A stretch of DNA of 64,000 bases from Candidatus Symbiopectobacterium sp. NZEC151 (GCF_025962655.1 NZ_JAGFPE010000002.1:542679-606678), one strand, 5' to 3'; counted from the first letter of the stretch, positions 1-9,203 are shown. A program made the numbers and translations. Notes: generated by a model not told the origin, from the letters alone.

Positions 1-553
1 GATAAACGCCTTTCAGCACCTGAACAGACGTCAAACCCATCGGCCCCGCGCCATAAATCAAGGCACAATCTTGCTCTGTGGGTGTAACCTGACCCGCTAC
101 ATTTGCTGCAATCGTGAAAGGCTCAACCATGACCGCGAACTCATCACTCACATCGTCAGGAATATGATGCGCGTTACGGGCTGGCACCACGGCGTATTCA
201 CTGAAACCACCGTCACGATGCACGCCCAATACCACCAGTTCCGTACACACGTTCGGTTTGCCAATGGAGCACGGATAACAGTGACCACAACTGACAACAG
301 GATCGACAGAAACACGTTCACCTACCCGCGCGTCCTCAACGCCCTCTCCTACTGCCTCAATAACGCCAAAAAACTCATGACCAATCACTCGAGGGTATTT
401 AGCAAAGGGATTATGGCCGTGGTAGATATGGCTATCTGAACCGCAGATCCCTGCCAAACTGATTTTTACCCGTACATCCCCTGGCAAGGGCTGCGGGATA
501 GCGCGTTCCTCAATATCCAACTGGTTGGGTTGTGCGATAACAATACTTTTCAT
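1..553 (-). CDS. rspB: RspB-like zinc alcohol dehydrogenase (3' part outside window)
   Basis: N-terminal 184 residues of a medium-chain zinc-dependent dehydrogenase that closely follows E. coli RspB. The catalytic zinc ligands are visible as Cys37 (AGICGSD) and His59-Glu60 (GHE). The structural zinc site is Cys89, Cys92, Cys95 and Cys103. The start of the nucleotide-binding fold (YGAGPMG) lies at the window edge. The family oxidises polyols or sugar acids with NAD(P); the exact RspB substrate is not settled. Translation starts at an ATG at 553. It is separated from the upstream rspA operon by a terminator and has its own promoter region carrying the motif also found before rspA. Confidence 0.9.
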   Translation of the reverse strand, partial: MKSIVIAQPNQLDIEERAIPQPLPGDVRVKISLAGICGSDSHIYHGHNPFAKYPRVIGHEFFGVIEAVGEGVEDARVGERVSVDPVVSCGHCYPCSIGKPNVCTELVVLGVHRDGGFSEYAVVPARNAHHIPDDVSDEFAVMVEPFTIAANVAGQVTPTEQDCALIYGAGPMGLTSVQVLKGVY

Positions 554-583
554 TCAGCAACCTCATTAATGGCTAACATGCAT

Positions 584-596
584 ACTACCATACAAG
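584..596. promoter_or_regulatory. Shared promoter motif ACTACCATACAAG before rspB
   Basis: An exact copy of this 13-mer lies at 6498-6510, before rspA. Both copies lie about 30-50 bases upstream of the start codon in the same orientation relative to the gene. This suggests one regulator (in E. coli the GntR-type RspR controls rspAB) acting on both promoters. The regulator gene is not obvious in the window apart from the LysR gene at 6614-7522. Confidence 0.55.
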
Positions 597-674
597 AAAA
601 CATAAAAAAAACCTATGAGCAACATCACATTTACCATCAGTCACACGTGGAGATACTCGAATAGGCTGATTTAA

Positions 675-707
675 AAAAGCGTTATTTTACAGATAAATAA
701 CGCTTTT
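675..707 (-). terminator. Intrinsic terminator after the rspA-uxaC operon
   Basis: Perfect 13-bp stem (AAAAGCGTTATTT with its complement) and a 7-base loop, followed on the minus strand by a T run. It lies 25 bases beyond the stop of the oxidoreductase and isolates it from rspB. Confidence 0.85.
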
Positions 708-731
708 ATTCTTGCATTATCAGGCGGAAAA

Positions 732-2189
732 TTACCAGACCAGCGTGCGCAGCGTCTGTTTCACCCCATGCTGAAGCAGAGACTGATAGTAGCGGGTCAC
801 CGTCGCTACAAACTCACGTTGCTGCGGCAAGTCTTGTCCAAAGATAGCCTCCAGTCCCAGCAATGCCTGAACGCGGGCTTCTCCCTGCTCGCTGTTACGC
901 ACCACGTCTGCCAGCACATCACGCAACGGATCGCTGATATCAATGGCATTTCCCTGCTCATCCACGCCGCCGACATAACGCATCCATCCGGCCACACCGA
1001 GCGCCAGCATGTCGAAACGACTGCCGTGCGCCAGATGCCAGCGAATCGAATCCAGCATACGCTGTGGCAGCTTCTGCGAGCCGTCCATGGCAATTTGCCA
1101 GGTACGGTGCTTCAGCGCACGGTTGCGGTAACGCTGTAACAGCGCGTCGGCGTAAGCCGCCAGATTAACACCCTGGGTGCGCAGCGTGGGAGCCTGCTCT
1201 TGCAGCATCAGGTGGTGTGCCGCTTTAACGAGTGCCTCGTCCTGCATGCAGTCGCTGATATGCGCATAACCCGCCAGATAACCGAGATACGCCAGGAAGG
1301 AGTGGCTGCCATTCAACATGCGCAGTTTCATCTCTTCGTACGGCAGCACGTCCTGTACCAGTTCCGCCCCCGCCTTTTCCCATGCGGGACGCCCGTTGAC
1401 AAAGCTGTCTTCAATCACCCACTGAAAGAACGGCTCGCAGGCAATGCCCGCCGGATCGTTCACGCCCAGCAGTTCGGTGATTTGCGCCAGCGTTTCTGGC
1501 GTCATCGCCGGTACGATACGATCCACCATGGTGGAAGGGAACGTCACGTGCTGCGCGACCCACTGCGCCAGTTCAGGGTCCTGACGCTGCGCCAGTTGGG
1601 TAATCACATTGCGTGTCACATGGCCATTTTCCGGCATGTTGTCGCACGACATCACGCTAAACGGCGGCACACCGCGAGCTTTACGGCGTTTGATCGCAGC
1701 CAGAATAACGCCCGGCAAAGAGCGCGGTTGATCCGGGTGCTGGAGATCGTGCGCAATCATCGGATGCTCGGCGTTAAGCTGTCCGGTTGCCGGATGGTGG
1801 CAGTAGCCTTTTTCCGTCACCGTGATGGATACGATAGCGATATCCGGTGCACTTAATGCTTCCAGCACCGCCTCGATGCCGTCCAACTCCGCGTGCAGGG
1901 CGGTTTTGGCTACGCCAACAATGCGGCTGGTCCAGCCATCGTCCGCCATTTCCGATACGGACCACAGCAGATCCTGCTCGCGAATATCCTTAATCTGTTG
2001 CTCACCGCCAATCAGGTTGATTTCGCAATAGCCCCAATCGCTGCCGAACTGTGCGGCCAGTTTGTCGGCACACACCGCCTGGTGGGCGCGATGAAACGCG
2101 CCGAAACCAATATGAGCAATACGAGCGACCAGTTTGCTGCGGTCATATTCAGGCACCGCGGCTTTTGCCTGTAAGAGAGACGTTGTCAT
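732..2189 (-). CDS. ydfI: Mannonate/fructuronate oxidoreductase, YdfI/UxuB type
   Basis: Long-chain mannitol dehydrogenase family, 485 residues, the usual size for UxuB and YdfI. The N-terminus carries the Rossmann motif HIGFGAFHRAHQ. The mid-region TVTEKGYC, SCDNMPENG, TMVDRIVPA and the catalytic-domain stretch KLRMLNGSHS are all present. Segments such as NLIGGEQQI and KLPQRMLDSIRWHLAHGS resemble E. coli YdfI, encoded beside rspAB, more than UxuB. Expected reaction: D-fructuronate to D-mannonate with NADH. A TTG is possible 15 bases upstream, but the ATG at 2189 has GGGAAA at good spacing and gives the family length. It is the last gene of the rspA-uxaC-transporter operon, 42 bases after the transporter. 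Confidence 0.9.
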   Translation of the reverse strand: MTTSLLQAKAAVPEYDRSKLVARIAHIGFGAFHRAHQAVCADKLAAQFGSDWGYCEINLIGGEQQIKDIREQDLLWSVSEMADDGWTSRIVGVAKTALHAELDGIEAVLEALSAPDIAIVSITVTEKGYCHHPATGQLNAEHPMIAHDLQHPDQPRSLPGVILAAIKRRKARGVPPFSVMSCDNMPENGHVTRNVITQLAQRQDPELAQWVAQHVTFPSTMVDRIVPAMTPETLAQITELLGVNDPAGIACEPFFQWVIEDSFVNGRPAWEKAGAELVQDVLPYEEMKLRMLNGSHSFLAYLGYLAGYAHISDCMQDEALVKAAHHLMLQEQAPTLRTQGVNLAAYADALLQRYRNRALKHRTWQIAMDGSQKLPQRMLDSIRWHLAHGSRFDMLALGVAGWMRYVGGVDEQGNAIDISDPLRDVLADVVRNSEQGEARVQALLGLEAIFGQDLPQQREFVATVTRYYQSLLQHGVKQTLRTLVW

Positions 2190-2231
2190 AACAGTTTTTC
2201 CCAACGTTGATGCTCGCGCATCCGTTTACAA

Positions 2232-3776
2232 TTATTCACCTACCGATGAGACAGTCCGTGTTCCTTTGACCGATGACGCGTCGTTCTGGTGCCACAGGGT
2301 GTCATAAGGATGCCCGGTTAAGTCCTCAACGATACGGCGTGTTTCTGGTGTCACATCCTGTTTTCTGCCATTGGCTTTCAGGCGTTCCACTTCATCCACA
2401 AATACCTTGTGCGTGCTCTTATTCAATCGGAAGGTCAATGCCTGCCACAGCGCTATCAACAACAGGCTGACGGTACCGATAAACATCAGACCCGCAATGG
2501 TTTGAATCGCTTCTTGCGGTTGGGCCTGGCTGCCTTTCATGAAACCGCCCCACTGCAACAACAGGCCAACAATAAAGGTGGCAATCGCGACGGTGGTTTT
2601 ACGTGAGAAGGTCATTACCGCAGCGAACAGCCCTTCACGACGCTGACGGGTGATCATTTCGTCAATATCGGGAATGAACGGGAACACGTTCCACGGGGTG
2701 AACTCCAGCACGCAGCGACCCACCTGATAGAAACCGGCCAGCGCCACCAGCATCACCATCTTGTTTTCTACCGGGAAACGGTAGACGTAGAAGAACCCGG
2801 CCAGACACAGCATCATCAGCGTGTAGGAAAAGATATACAGGCGCGACGGGCCATATTTGATGATCGCCAACCCGGACAGCAACGTTACTGGCAGCCCGAC
2901 AATACTCATGGAGAGCAGGCTTCCGGCAAACGCCGAAGAGACGTTCAGACAGTAGACGCAGAAGAACACAAACACCGTGTTGTAGACATCTTTTGCCGTG
3001 AAGGAGAACAGATAAATTGCCAGGTGTTTTCTAAAGGCACGCACATGCAACGTCGACGCATAATCCTTAAACAGGCCACCCAGCAGACGCAGCTTTTCAC
3101 CCAGGGTGCGCGGCGGCGTTTCCGCTTCTAACTCGGCCAGCATTTCCGGCGTCAGTTCGCGTTCCCAGGTCACTTTCCAGGAGATGAACACGCACACCAT
3201 AAAGATAACCGAGAACATCACACCGTTGATCAGATAAGCATTCGCATCGTGTTCGCCGTAGTGCTTAATCAGCAGGCCAGGGATAAAGGTCGCGAGAAAC
3301 GTCCCCAACGCCGAGAGGAACATACGGCACGTAGAGAGTTTGGTGCGCGAGTTAAACCCTTTGGTCATTTCGGACGGCAGCGTCTCCCATGGGATCAGCA
3401 CCATCGCGGCAATGATTTCAAACGCCAGGTACACCGCCAGATAGAACCAGTAATTCATGCCGTTGAGCCACAGCAACGAATACACCAGCATCAGCGGCGC
3501 GCCGACTAACAGAAAGAATCGGCGGCGACCAAATTTCTTACCGAAATAGTTTTTATAAAAGTGGTCGGTAAAACTGCCCATAAACAGACTGACAATGGCA
3601 TCGACAATACGCGCAATGGCGACAATCGAGGCAGCTTCCACCGGCGTTAAGCCCACAAAAGTGGTATAGAAAAAGAGTAACCAGGCCCCGATAACGGTAA
3701 AGGCACCGCCACCCATAATATCCGTCAAACCATAACCGATACTGACCGGTATAGTCACTTTCTTAGAAGCAGACAT
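2232..3776 (-). CDS. GPH-family sugar/uronide transporter
   Basis: 514-residue polytopic protein with about 12 hydrophobic segments, of the glycoside-pentoside-hexuronide (GPH) cation symporter family within the MFS. The N-terminus (SIGYGLTDIMGGGAF), the loop-2 region GRRRFFLL near residue 83 and PWETLPSEMT are typical. It starts at an ATG behind GAGGATAG and sits 30 bases after uxaC and 42 before the oxidoreductase. Context makes it the importer of a uronate or short uronide such as glucuronate, aldobiouronate or oligogalacturonide. The related pectolytic-bacterial transporter TogT is a GPH protein, but I cannot tell the substrate from sequence. Confidence 0.85.
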   Translation of the reverse strand: MSASKKVTIPVSIGYGLTDIMGGGAFTVIGAWLLFFYTTFVGLTPVEAASIVAIARIVDAIVSLFMGSFTDHFYKNYFGKKFGRRRFFLLVGAPLMLVYSLLWLNGMNYWFYLAVYLAFEIIAAMVLIPWETLPSEMTKGFNSRTKLSTCRMFLSALGTFLATFIPGLLIKHYGEHDANAYLINGVMFSVIFMVCVFISWKVTWERELTPEMLAELEAETPPRTLGEKLRLLGGLFKDYASTLHVRAFRKHLAIYLFSFTAKDVYNTVFVFFCVYCLNVSSAFAGSLLSMSIVGLPVTLLSGLAIIKYGPSRLYIFSYTLMMLCLAGFFYVYRFPVENKMVMLVALAGFYQVGRCVLEFTPWNVFPFIPDIDEMITRQRREGLFAAVMTFSRKTTVAIATFIVGLLLQWGGFMKGSQAQPQEAIQTIAGLMFIGTVSLLLIALWQALTFRLNKSTHKVFVDEVERLKANGRKQDVTPETRRIVEDLTGHPYDTLWHQNDASSVKGTRTVSSVGE

Positions 3777-3806
3777 GTTCTATCCTCATTAAAATGAGAG
3801 TAATAA

Positions 3807-5213
3807 TCAGAATTTAAAATAGTGTAGGGCGTTATCGTGACAAATATTTCTTACCATACGTTGCAGGATAATGTCATCCGCGGGAAATTCCCCGGCATCG
3901 ATCCATTGTCCAATTAATCCACATAATATCCGACGGAAATAATCGTGACGCGGGTAAGAAACAAAGCTGCGCGAATCGGTCAGCATACCGACAAAATTCA
4001 TCAGCAGCCCTTGATCCGCCAGCGCGTTAAGCTGGCTCAACATGCCACGGCGCGTATCGTTGAACCACCAGCCTGACCCGAACTGAAGCGGTGATTTAAC
4101 CCCGTCTTCTCCGGACTGGAAGTTGGCAATCGTCGAGGCCACAATGTCATTGTAGGCCGCGTATAAGTTATAAATGATTGTCCTGGGTAAATGATTCTCC
4201 TCGGCCATTGCATTGAGAAAGGCATTAAGATTGGCAGCCAACCGGGGTTGATCGGCAATAGCGTCAAACCCGCTATTTATCCCCACTTTTTCCAACATGC
4301 GTTGGTTATTATTGCGGATCGCGCCGAAATGAATTTGCATAGCCCAATCATATTTTTTATATAACCGGGCCAGCGTAATAAATAATACGCTTTGCCAAAT
4401 ACTCTCTTCCGCAGCGGTGATGACTTCACCCTGCATTTTTTTCAGGAATACCGTATCACCTTGTACCGTAGTGAACGGTGTAAAGGTTAAATCGCCCAGT
4501 CCGTGATCGGAAATACGGCAGCCCACCTCGTGGAAAAACTGTACCCGCGCTTCCAGCGCCCGCTCAAAATCCGTGAACCGGGTAATGGTTTCGCCGGTTA
4601 ATTCCGCCAAACGCACCAAGGCAGAAGAGAACTGGTGTCTGTCGTGCGAGAAAAACTCATCCGGTCGAAAGGTCGGCAACACTTTTGGGGTGAAACTGGC
4701 ATCCTGCTTCAACAACTGATGATAATGCAGAGAATCCAGCGGCGAATCCGTGGTGCAGATAACCTCAACCCGAGAGCGCGTCATTAACGCTCGCGGTGTG
4801 AAGGCATCATCCTGCAACTGGCGGTTGCAGGCATCCATGATGTCACGCCAGTTACGGCTGCTCAGCATCTCGTCAATGCCGAAGTACTGTTTCAGTTCCA
4901 GATGTGTCCAGTGATAAAGCGGGTTACCAAACGCCGCTTCAACGGTTTCTGCCCACGCCTGAAATTTTTCTTCAGGGGAGGCATTGCCGGTTATCTTTGC
5001 TTCTGGAATACCGTTGGCGCGCATCGCGCGCCATTTGTAGTGATCGCCTGCCAGCCACAGTTCCGTGATACTGCTGAAACGGCGGTTTTCATAAATGTCT
5101 TTGGCTTCCAGATGGCAGTGGTAGTCAATAATCGGTAAATCCCGAGCCACCTGCTGATAGAGTTTGACCCCAGTCGGGCTGCCTATCATGAAATTGTCGT
5201 TAATCAAGCTCAT
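3807..5213 (-). CDS. uxaC: Uronate isomerase UxaC
   Basis: 468 residues, collinear with E. coli UxaC (470). It interconverts D-glucuronate/D-fructuronate and D-galacturonate/D-tagaturonate in the cytoplasm. Amidohydrolase-superfamily signatures are visible: the metal-binding DYHCHLEAK near residue 30, GDHYKWRAMR, GNPLYHWTHLELKQYFGI, HFGAIRNNNQRM and FVGMLTDSRSF near the C-terminus. The ATG at 5213 has GGGAGAA upstream. It lies 35 bases after rspA in the same operon, so glucuronate can be isomerised, reduced by the YdfI-type enzyme and dehydrated by RspA using products of one transcript. Confidence 0.96.
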   Translation of the reverse strand: MSLINDNFMIGSPTGVKLYQQVARDLPIIDYHCHLEAKDIYENRRFSSITELWLAGDHYKWRAMRANGIPEAKITGNASPEEKFQAWAETVEAAFGNPLYHWTHLELKQYFGIDEMLSSRNWRDIMDACNRQLQDDAFTPRALMTRSRVEVICTTDSPLDSLHYHQLLKQDASFTPKVLPTFRPDEFFSHDRHQFSSALVRLAELTGETITRFTDFERALEARVQFFHEVGCRISDHGLGDLTFTPFTTVQGDTVFLKKMQGEVITAAEESIWQSVLFITLARLYKKYDWAMQIHFGAIRNNNQRMLEKVGINSGFDAIADQPRLAANLNAFLNAMAEENHLPRTIIYNLYAAYNDIVASTIANFQSGEDGVKSPLQFGSGWWFNDTRRGMLSQLNALADQGLLMNFVGMLTDSRSFVSYPRHDYFRRILCGLIGQWIDAGEFPADDIILQRMVRNICHDNALHYFKF

Positions 5214-5248
5214 TGCTTTTCTCCCGCACCATCACCGTTGATGACGAC

Positions 5249-6463
5249 TTACCAGTTCCACAGCGTACCGTCTTCTAAACGCGCTACCGGCAGGTAGGCC
5301 GGCTCGTAGGGATATTTCGCCGCCAGTTTTTCGTCAAACTCGATGCCCAGCCCCGGTTTTTCTCCCGGATGCATGTAGCCATCCTCAAACGTCCAACTGT
5401 GCGGGAACACTTCCAGCATCTGCTCGGAGTAGCCCATGTATTCCTGTACGCCAAAATTCGGCACCCAGAGATCGAAGTGCAGCGCGGCGGCCATGCAGAT
5501 CGGTGACAAGTCGGACGGGCCGTGTGAGCCGGTACGAACCTGATACAGCGAGGCAAAATCGGCTATGCGGCGCATGCCAGAGATACCGCCCGCATGGGTA
5601 ATGGTGGTGCGGATGTAGTCGATAAGCTGTTCTTCGATAAGTTGTTTACAATCCCAGATGCTGTTGAACACTTCCCCGACGGCAATCGGTGTTACCGTGT
5701 GCTGACGAATCAAGCGGAAGCATTCCTGATTTTCTGCTGGCGTAGGATCTTCCATCCAGAACAGGCGGTAGGGTTCGACACTTTTACCAAAGCGGGCTGC
5801 TTCAATCGGCGTCAGGCGGTGGTGCATGTCATGCAGCAGGTGTTCGTTGAAGCCGTATTTGTCACGCACCGCTTCGAACAGTTTCGGTGCGAAATCCAGG
5901 TATTTTTCCGTTGACCAAAATTGTTCTTCTGGCCAGTTCCCTTTGGTGGCGGGTTCATATGCCAGACCTTTGCCTTTTGCCATGCCGTAGGTGGTTTTCA
6001 TTCCCGGCACGCCGCACTGCACGCGAATCGCTTTGAAGCCCATTTCACGGTGTTTGGCGTAATCATCCAGCGCTTCATCAACGCTGTGGCCGGTGGTGTG
6101 GCAGTACACCATTACCCCTGTGCGCGACGCGCCGCCCAGCAGTTGATACAGCGGCATGTTGGCAACCTTGCCTTTGATGTCCCACAGCGCCATGTCCACC
6201 GCCGAAATGGCTGACATGGTCACCGGGCCGCGACGCCAGTAGGCCCCTTTGTAGAAAAACTGCCAAATATCCTCAATCTGCTGCGCATCCCGCCCGATGA
6301 GCTGCGGGCAAACATGGTCTTTGAGGTAAGAAGCGACAGGAAGCTCACGTCCGTTCAGCGTGGCATCACCGATACCGGTCACACCGTCTTCGGTAGTGAT
6401 TTTCAGGGTGACGAAATTACGCCCCGGACAGGTAACAAATACTTCAGCACTTACAATTTTCAC
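5249..6463 (-). CDS. rspA: D-mannonate dehydratase RspA (ManD), enolase superfamily
   Basis: 404 residues, the family length. Enolase-superfamily ligands are in order: the HDMHHRLTP segment (Asp and His, near residue 212), MEDPTPAE and VGEVFNS; the [10 protein letters not shown] loop is typical of the ManD group. The RspA group dehydrates D-mannonate to 2-keto-3-deoxy-D-gluconate, although characterised members vary widely in activity. The start is a GTG at 6463 behind AAAGGAT. It is the first gene of the operon with uxaC, transporter and oxidoreductase, and replaces uxuA, which is absent here. Confidence 0.93.
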   Translation of the reverse strand: MKIVSAEVFVTCPGRNFVTLKITTEDGVTGIGDATLNGRELPVASYLKDHVCPQLIGRDAQQIEDIWQFFYKGAYWRRGPVTMSAISAVDMALWDIKGKVANMPLYQLLGGASRTGVMVYCHTTGHSVDEALDDYAKHREMGFKAIRVQCGVPGMKTTYGMAKGKGLAYEPATKGNWPEEQFWSTEKYLDFAPKLFEAVRDKYGFNEHLLHDMHHRLTPIEAARFGKSVEPYRLFWMEDPTPAENQECFRLIRQHTVTPIAVGEVFNSIWDCKQLIEEQLIDYIRTTITHAGGISGMRRIADFASLYQVRTGSHGPSDLSPICMAAALHFDLWVPNFGVQEYMGYSEQMLEVFPHSWTFEDGYMHPGEKPGLGIEFDEKLAAKYPYEPAYLPVARLEDGTLWNW

Positions 6464-6497
6464 GTCAATATCCTTTTACATCACGTTTTCTATGCTG

Positions 6498-6523
6498 ACT
6501 ACCATACAAGTAGATCTAGTATG
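6498..6523 (-). promoter_or_regulatory. rspA operon operator region
   Basis: Contains ACTACCATACAAG, identical to 584-596 before rspB. It is extended by TAGATCTA and GTATG, so that CATAC (6503-6507) and GTATG (6519-6523) form an inverted pair about the TAGATCTA palindrome. It lies 35-60 bases upstream of the rspA GTG. Probable operator; the binding protein is unknown. Confidence 0.5.
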
Positions 6524-6613
6524 AAAACATGAGCCAATTCACATTTAGACACGATGGAGGAAAATTGTTCGAAGGAGAATCAGTGGGTGCTGCCCGGCCA
6601 ATACCGGGCGTTG

Positions 6614-7522
6614 TTAGCAGGCAGGACGAAGAGCGATACGGTTTTCTTCAATAAAATCAATGAAGAGTTTCACCATGGGGATTTGCGCACTGCGCTTGAG
6701 ATAGCTGACAGCGAAAATGCGTGGCAACGGGGTTTCCAGCGGTGTGATGGTGATATCGTAGCCTTCGAGGCTCCCGGCGACCTGGGTGCACAAGAACACC
6801 ACACAGTTCTGATTCATCACCAGATCCATGATGATATCGATATTACTGCATTCGCGGAAATAGCTGGGCTTCAGTCCCTGTTTTGCATAGGCATCAGAAA
6901 CGATGGCATGCTCGCCGGTGCCTTTCTGCGGCACAATCAGCCGTGCCTGTGCCAGGGTTTCAAGGCTCAGCGTTTTGTGCTGCGCCAACGGATGATTGCT
7001 CGCCATCACGGCCACCAGTTGATCTTCATACAGCACCTGATGGGCAAACAGCGGATCGTCCTGATAGTCGGCAAACGGCGTGGAATAGGAGAAATGGAGA
7101 TCGCCGTTACGCACCTTTTCTAACAAATCCATACTGACACCATCGATAAACGACATCTCAATGTTAGGATAGCGCCGCTGAAACTGGCTAAAAATTTCGT
7201 AATGCCGCAGACGATTGAATATCGGAAGCACACCCACTAACAATGCGCCATCGTGGCTGTCTTCATAACCACGAATAAATTGCTCAATATCGTAATATTC
7301 TCTAATTATGCCACGTATTTTTTTGGCAAATGCCTTACCAAAGGGGGTCAGAGAGAATTGGCGCGTAGTGCGATTTATCAGTTTTCTTTCTGTTTCCTGC
7401 TCCAGACGTGCTATCTCCTGCGAAAGAAACGCCTGGGAAATATTCAACGTTTTCGCTGCTTTGGTAAAACTACCAATGCGAATCAGCTCATGATAATAGA
7501 CCAGGCGCTTAATATTTATCAT
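6614..7522 (-). CDS. LysR-family transcriptional regulator
   Basis: 302 residues. N-terminal winged helix-turn-helix (residues about 2-60: FTKAAKTLNISQAFLSQEIARLEQ), then a periplasmic-binding-like effector domain from about residue 90. It lies on the same strand as, and directly upstream of, the rspA operon (150-base gap), so it could be a local regulator or an unrelated neighbour. The ligand cannot be predicted. Start ATG at 7522 behind AAGG. The upstream 7523-7600 stretch is AT-rich and holds a CRP-like site. Confidence 0.9.
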   Translation of the reverse strand: MINIKRLVYYHELIRIGSFTKAAKTLNISQAFLSQEIARLEQETERKLINRTTRQFSLTPFGKAFAKKIRGIIREYYDIEQFIRGYEDSHDGALLVGVLPIFNRLRHYEIFSQFQRRYPNIEMSFIDGVSMDLLEKVRNGDLHFSYSTPFADYQDDPLFAHQVLYEDQLVAVMASNHPLAQHKTLSLETLAQARLIVPQKGTGEHAIVSDAYAKQGLKPSYFRECSNIDIIMDLVMNQNCVVFLCTQVAGSLEGYDITITPLETPLPRIFAVSYLKRSAQIPMVKLFIDFIEENRIALRPAC

Positions 7523-7581
7523 TGATGCCTTAATTTATAATTAATAGATATAACTATTATATTAACACACAAAAAAACAAA

Positions 7582-7597
7582 TGTGACAAGAGACACA
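7582..7597. promoter_or_regulatory. CRP-like site
   Basis: TGTGA-CAAGAG-ACACA matches the TGTGA-N6-TCACA consensus with one mismatch. It lies 60 bases upstream of the LysR start and about 340 upstream of the esterase start, in a 414-base gene-free interval (7523-7936). A 63-codon minus-strand reading frame there has no recognisable similarity and is not called. Confidence 0.4.
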
Positions 7598-7816
7598 AAT
7601 AACAGGTTGCCGAACGTGCTTAAATGAATCCCGCACAACAAAACAATATATATTATTTATATGTGAATGCCAGGTTGCATAAATGGCATAGGGAACGTGC
7701 ATCTCAATAAAACGATGTTAGCAGCATAAAGATATTTTTCATTATTCAGGTTATGCACAAGGGTGTGGCGCAAAGACACACATTGCCGCATGGCTGCATT
7801 CATCTGCAAAAATCGT

Positions 7817-7872
7817 ATTCGCCTCTTTGATGAGCGAATAGCGCCCAACCTCTTTTTGGATGCGCTATTCGC
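7817..7872 (+). promoter_or_regulatory. Structured leader with two mutually exclusive hairpins before the esterase
   Basis: GCGAATAGCGC (7834-7844) pairs perfectly with GCGCTATTCGC (7862-7872), and the loop contains CCAA/TTGG that can extend the fold. Its GCGAAT part can instead pair with ATTCGC at 7817-7822. The structure ends 65 bases before the start codon. The architecture resembles an attenuator, but there is no clear U run after it, so the mechanism is uncertain. Confidence 0.45.
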
Positions 7873-7936
7873 GCGCGCCCTATTTCTGGGTAACCGAGGT
7901 TGGGAAATAATGCTTGTTAATCACTAAGGAATGATG

Positions 7937-8908
7937 ATGTCTACCAACAATAAATCGATGGCGCTGTGCCTGCTTTGTACCTTAGGTTGCTTACCCGCTA
8001 CTGCCGCTATTGCCGATGCGCCGTTACATACGTTGTCCATTAAGAAGAGTGTTCCATCGGTAAAATTGATCTCCAACGTGGTTTTCTCTCAGGTGCAAAT
8101 GCGCGGCTATTCCAACGTGGCGCTGAAAATGGATATTTTGCAGCCTGAATCGCCCAACGCCCTGCCTGCCGTGCTGTTTGTCACCGGTGGCGGTTTTATT
8201 AACGCCAACAAGGATAACTACGTTCAGCAGCGTCTGGCGATGGCCGAAGCTGGCTATGTGGTTGCCAGCATGGAATACCGTGTAGCGCCGACCGTGCTGT
8301 TCCCCGCGCCGCTTGAAGATGTGAAATCAGCGGTGCGTTATCTGCGAGCACAGTCCGGAAAATTTGGCATTGATGGCGCGCATATTGCGGTATTCGGCGC
8401 GTCGGCTGGCGGCTATCTGGCCGCCTTTACCGGCACATCGAACGGCGACAAACAGTTTGATAAAGGGGAAAATCTGGATCAAAACAGTCAGGTGCAAGCG
8501 GTGATCGATTTCTACGGGCTCTCCGATTTGCTGCGCGTCGGCGAGGGCTTCCCCGATGAGGTGGTACAAAAACACACCTCCGCGTCCGCCACCGAGGCTA
8601 TCTGGGTGAACGGTACTTCCGTGTTTAACGATGGCGGCCCGATCACACGCTATCCGGAACGCGCTGCCGCCGCTAACCCCATCAATTACATCAACAGCAA
8701 TACCCCACCATTCCTGATTATGCACGGCACCAAGGACACCATTGTCTCACCACGCCAAACGGAAATACTGCATCAGGCATTATTACAAAAGGGCATTGAT
8801 TCTACCTATTACTCGGTTAATAACGCCCAGCACGGCGGTGATTACTGGATGCAGCCAGAAATCATGAAAATTGTGATCCAGTTCCTGGATAAGCATTTAA
8901 AGGGCTAA
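7937..8908 (+). CDS. Secreted alpha/beta-hydrolase (carboxylesterase-like)
   Basis: About 323 residues with an N-terminal signal peptide (LCLLCTLGCLPATAAIADA). The fold matches the esterase/lipase and BD-FAE-like group: an oxyanion motif TGGGF in place of HGGG near residue 85, nucleophile GASAGG near residue 156, acid Asp in HGTKDTIVSP and His in NAQHGGDYW. It probably cleaves an acyl ester in the periplasm or outside the cell; a feruloyl or acetyl sugar ester is plausible but not shown. Three ATGs run in tandem (7931, 7934, 7937). AAGGA ends at 7930, so the third has the best spacing. A palindromic terminator follows. Confidence 0.8.
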   Translation: MSTNNKSMALCLLCTLGCLPATAAIADAPLHTLSIKKSVPSVKLISNVVFSQVQMRGYSNVALKMDILQPESPNALPAVLFVTGGGFINANKDNYVQQRLAMAEAGYVVASMEYRVAPTVLFPAPLEDVKSAVRYLRAQSGKFGIDGAHIAVFGASAGGYLAAFTGTSNGDKQFDKGENLDQNSQVQAVIDFYGLSDLLRVGEGFPDEVVQKHTSASATEAIWVNGTSVFNDGGPITRYPERAAAANPINYINSNTPPFLIMHGTKDTIVSPRQTEILHQALLQKGIDSTYYSVNNAQHGGDYWMQPEIMKIVIQFLDKHLKG

Positions 8909-8942
8909 TTTTCACAATACAGTAACCTTTTCCCTTCTTTCT

Positions 8943-8964
8943 CGCGCCTGAATATTCAGGCGCG
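8943..8964 (+). terminator. Palindromic terminator after the esterase gene
   Basis: Perfect 22-base palindrome (CGCGCCTGAAT and its complement) 34 bases after the stop, followed by TTATCTT. GC-rich but with a weak U run. Confidence 0.6.
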
Positions 8965-9187
8965 TTATCTTCCCGTAGATTCTGATACTTGTTCATCATG
9001 GTTTTCATCATTATTTATAAGCCGATCACACTATTTGCCGCTAATAAAAATGATTCTCAATTGACTCTATTACATTATTTACTTTTCATTCACACTCGCT
9101 CATGATATTTAATGACAAGCTATATTTATCTTCCTGAAATTTATAATAAATCCAGATAACTTTTATATTAATCTTCAAACCCGCAAA

Positions 9188-9203
9188 TGTGATTTACTGC
9201 ACA
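9188..9203 (+). promoter_or_regulatory. CRP-like site upstream of the NrfC-like gene
   Basis: TGTGA-TTTACT-GCACA differs from the CRP consensus at one position and is preceded by AAA. It lies 260 bases before the ferredoxin start in the otherwise AT-rich gene-free interval 8965-9463. I see no convincing FNR box. A 67-codon frame at 9250-9453 lacks family features and is not called. Confidence 0.5.

Noticed and set aside
71..439. 122-codon plus-strand frame near the left edge
   Set aside because: It is the antisense shadow of the clearly conserved rspB.
7657..7848. 63-codon minus-strand frame between LysR and esterase
   Set aside because: Overlaps the leader hairpin and has no coding signature.
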